Positions 13,590 through 15,546 of a DNA stretch of 15,546 nucleotides are shown here, piece by piece. Within the stretch, counting starts at the first letter, position 1. Each line of letters begins with the position of its first letter. The position numbers and the translations under genes are program-made. Source of the DNA: an uncultured Bacilli bacterium (lineage in GTDB: Bacteria; Bacillota_I; Bacilli_A; RF39; UBA660); NCBI GenBank assembly GCA_947625315.1, contig CANQOE010000009.1:1-15546 (forward strand), written 5' to 3'. Under the pieces are notes generated by a model. It made no database searches, was not told the origin of the DNA, and saw only the letters and a program-made list of their open reading frames with translations.

Positions 13590-15546
13590 CTATTTACCAC
13601 AACAATTTTTGTATTTCTTACCACTGCCACAAGGACATGGATCATTTCTACCTATTTTGTTAACTCTTTTTGGAGCAGCATGTTCTTTTTCTTTACCATC
13701 ATTAGCTTGACCTTCTAGAGTTTGTTTTCTCGTAATGTTTTGTCTAATCTCGGCATTTAGTAAGAATGTAGCTATTTGATTATCAATCCGATTTAAGAAT
13801 TCTTCAAATAATTCAAAACCTTCCATAGTATAAGCTTGAACAGGATTAACTTGGCCATAACCTCTTAAACCTATTCCTTCTTTTAAATGTTCCATTGCAG
13901 ACATATGATCTACCCAGTTAGAATCAATTACTCTTAAAGTTATAGCTTTTTCAAAGTCATCTTTAACGGGAATATCTTTAATTTTGTTTTCATAATCTTC
14001 AATTACTAAATCAGTAATATATTTAACTGTATCATCATCATTTTTATCTTTGATATCCACAAATTTAAGATTGTGAGTTTTTAAAAATTTATTATTAACA
14101 TATTCAATTATCTCGTCTTTATCAGCTTCCGTTAAATAACCTTCAGGTTCAAGATGAGATTCCGCTAGATTAGCAATAGCATTTTTAAAAGTTTCTAAAA
14201 CACGCTCATGAATAGAAGGCATATCTAATACTTCATTTCTTCTGGAATAAATAATTTCTCTTTGTTCATTTAAAACATTATCATAATCAAGTAAACTTTT
14301 TCGAATATCATAGTTATTGCCTTCAACTTTCTTTTGAGCAGATTCAATAGAACGAGTTAATGTTTTACTACGAATAGCTTGGTCGCCTACACCTAGACTT
14401 TGTAACATAGCTTTAATTCGATCTGTTCCAAAACGACGCATTAAGTCATCTTCAAAAGAGACAAAGAATTGACTCATACCAGGGTCTCCTTGACGACCTG
14501 AACGACCACGAAGTTGGTTATCAATACGACGTGATTCATGACGTTCTGTACCAATTACACATAAACCACCTAGTTCTTTAACACCTTCGCCTAGTTTAAT
14601 ATCGGTTCCTCGACCAGCCATGTTAGTAGCTAAAGTAATAGCATATTTTTCGCCAGCTTTAGCAATAATCTCGGCTTCACGAGCATGGTTTTTAGCATTT
14701 AATACTTCGTGTTTTAAATTAGCTTTTTTAAGTAAAGAACTTAGATATTCATTGGCTTCAACGGAAATGGTACCAATTAAAATTGGTTGGCCAGTACGAT
14801 TAATTTCTTTTACCGTATTAACAATCGCTTTATATTTAGCATCTTGAGTAGCATAAACTAAATCGGCTAAATCTTCCCTAATTACGGGTTTATTAGTAGG
14901 TATTTCAATTACATACATATTATAGATATTGCGAAATTCTTCTTCTTCAGTTTTAGCAGTACCTGTCATACCAGATAATTTATTATACATTCTAAATAAA
15001 TTTTGGAAAGTAATTGTAGCCATAGTTTTAGTTTCCGTGTTAATAGTTACGCCTTCTTTGGCTTCAATTGCTTGATGTAGGCCTTCAGAAAATTGACGAC
15101 CATGCATTAAACGTCCTGTAAATTGGTCAACAATAATTACTGCATCATTATCTACAACATAATCAACATCTCTTTTAAAACCATAGTTAGCTTTTAGAGC
15201 TTGATTTAAATGATGGACTAAAGCAGTATTATCTAAATCATATAAATTTTTTAAGTTAAAATAACTTTCAACTTTTTTACTTCCTTCTTCAGTTAGCGAA
15301 ACACTTCTCGTTTTAGCATCTACTACATAATCGTCATTTTCATGAAGTCTTTTAACAGCTCTATCGGCATCAATATATAAGTTATTGGAATTAAAACGAC
15401 CACCAGAAATAATTAAAGGAGTACGAGCTTCATCTATAAGAATAGAGTCAACTTCATCGATTATACAGAAGTTTAGAGGACGTTGAACTCGGTTTTTAGC
15501 ATCCGCGACCATATTATCTCGTAAATAATCAAAACCAATTTCATTA
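13590..15546 (-). CDS. secA: Preprotein translocase ATPase SecA, N-terminus outside window
   Basis: SecA drives protein export through SecYEG by ATP hydrolysis. In the window 651 residues are visible, from NEIGFDYLRDNMVADAKNRVQRP at the right edge to the TAG stop at 13590-13592; the Walker A region is beyond 15546. Seen motifs: Walker B IIDEVDSILIDEARTPLIISG, the preprotein cross-linking region, then helicase motifs ATNMAGRGTDIKLG and GTERHESRRIDNQLRGRSGRQGDPG, the helical scaffold with AMEHLKEGIGLRGYGQ, and the C-terminal zinc-binding tail RNDPCPCGSGKKYKNCCGK. The ATG at 15510-15512 is internal Met, not the start. The gene is intact where visible. No clear terminator follows. Confidence 0.97.
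   Translation of the reverse strand, partial: NEIGFDYLRDNMVADAKNRVQRPLNFCIIDEVDSILIDEARTPLIISGGRFNSNNLYIDADRAVKRLHENDDYVVDAKTRSVSLTEEGSKKVESYFNLKNLYDLDNTALVHHLNQALKANYGFKRDVDYVVDNDAVIIVDQFTGRLMHGRQFSEGLHQAIEAKEGVTINTETKTMATITFQNLFRMYNKLSGMTGTAKTEEEEFRNIYNMYVIEIPTNKPVIREDLADLVYATQDAKYKAIVNTVKEINRTGQPILIGTISVEANEYLSSLLKKANLKHEVLNAKNHAREAEIIAKAGEKYAITLATNMAGRGTDIKLGEGVKELGGLCVIGTERHESRRIDNQLRGRSGRQGDPGMSQFFVSFEDDLMRRFGTDRIKAMLQSLGVGDQAIRSKTLTRSIESAQKKVEGNNYDIRKSLLDYDNVLNEQREIIYSRRNEVLDMPSIHERVLETFKNAIANLAESHLEPEGYLTEADKDEIIEYVNNKFLKTHNLKFVDIKDKNDDDTVKYITDLVIEDYENKIKDIPVKDDFEKAITLRVIDSNWVDHMSAMEHLKEGIGLRGYGQVNPVQAYTMEGFELFEEFLNRIDNQIATFLLNAEIRQNITRKQTLEGQANDGKEKEHAAPKRVNKIGRNDPCPCGSGKKYKNCCGK

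Noticed and set aside
14620..14847. Plus-strand 75-codon reading frame inside secA
   Set aside because: Antisense to conserved SecA helicase motifs.
1..15546. Mycoplasma-type code (TGA = Trp) for the whole window
   Set aside because: RF2 is present with a UGA-dependent frameshift, and the conserved genes use TGG for Trp.
1..15546. CRISPR array, tRNA, rRNA or insertion sequence
   Set aside because: No spaced direct repeats, no cloverleaf-like blocks and no transposase motifs seen on either strand.

Overview
The window comes from a strongly AT-rich, low-GC Firmicute or Tenericute-like bacterium (Bacilli in the broad sense, perhaps a gut RF39-type lineage; the lineage is inference). Ribosome binding sites are of the AGGAGG type and promoters are of the sigma-A type. 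UGA is a stop codon: the window encodes release factor 2, whose own mRNA carries the classical CUU-UGA-C programmed frameshift site, and the conserved genes use TGG for tryptophan. This argues against the Mycoplasma code.

Layout. At the left edge (1-1107, minus) lies the first part of a WG-repeat-like protein with a near-consensus promoter. prfB (1312-2380, minus) follows. Then come an uncharacterised 342-residue protein (2519-3547, minus) with its own terminator, a divergent TspO/MBR membrane protein (3698-4153, plus, the only plus-strand gene), and a two-gene minus-strand operon (5522 to 4177). One member of that operon looks like an AAA-type P-loop protein that has lost its Walker residues. 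The right edge is secA (13590-15546, minus), whose N-terminus lies outside the window.

secA and prfB are neighbours in many Firmicutes. Here about 11 kb lies between them, and the half nearer secA looks like an accessory, decaying region. It contains a RhuM-family pseudogene (5550-6548), an AraC/GyrI-type regulator with an ABC exporter (9390 to 6819, a probable drug or peptide efflux unit), an unidentified gene relic (about 9391-9703), a three-gene minus-strand cassette (11763 to 9981) ending in a 2H phosphoesterase, a KilA-N-family pseudogene (11978-12860) and an orphan 187-residue protein (12934-13497).

The most interesting observation is that the 2H phosphoesterase gene and the KilA-N pseudogene share nearly the same ribosome binding site, start and first ~15 codons, although the rest of the proteins are unrelated. 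This suggests modular exchange behind a common 5' leader. Both KilA-N and RhuM are broken by identifiable lesions, so the region appears to be in decay after acquisition. I see no CRISPR array, tRNA, rRNA or intact transposase.
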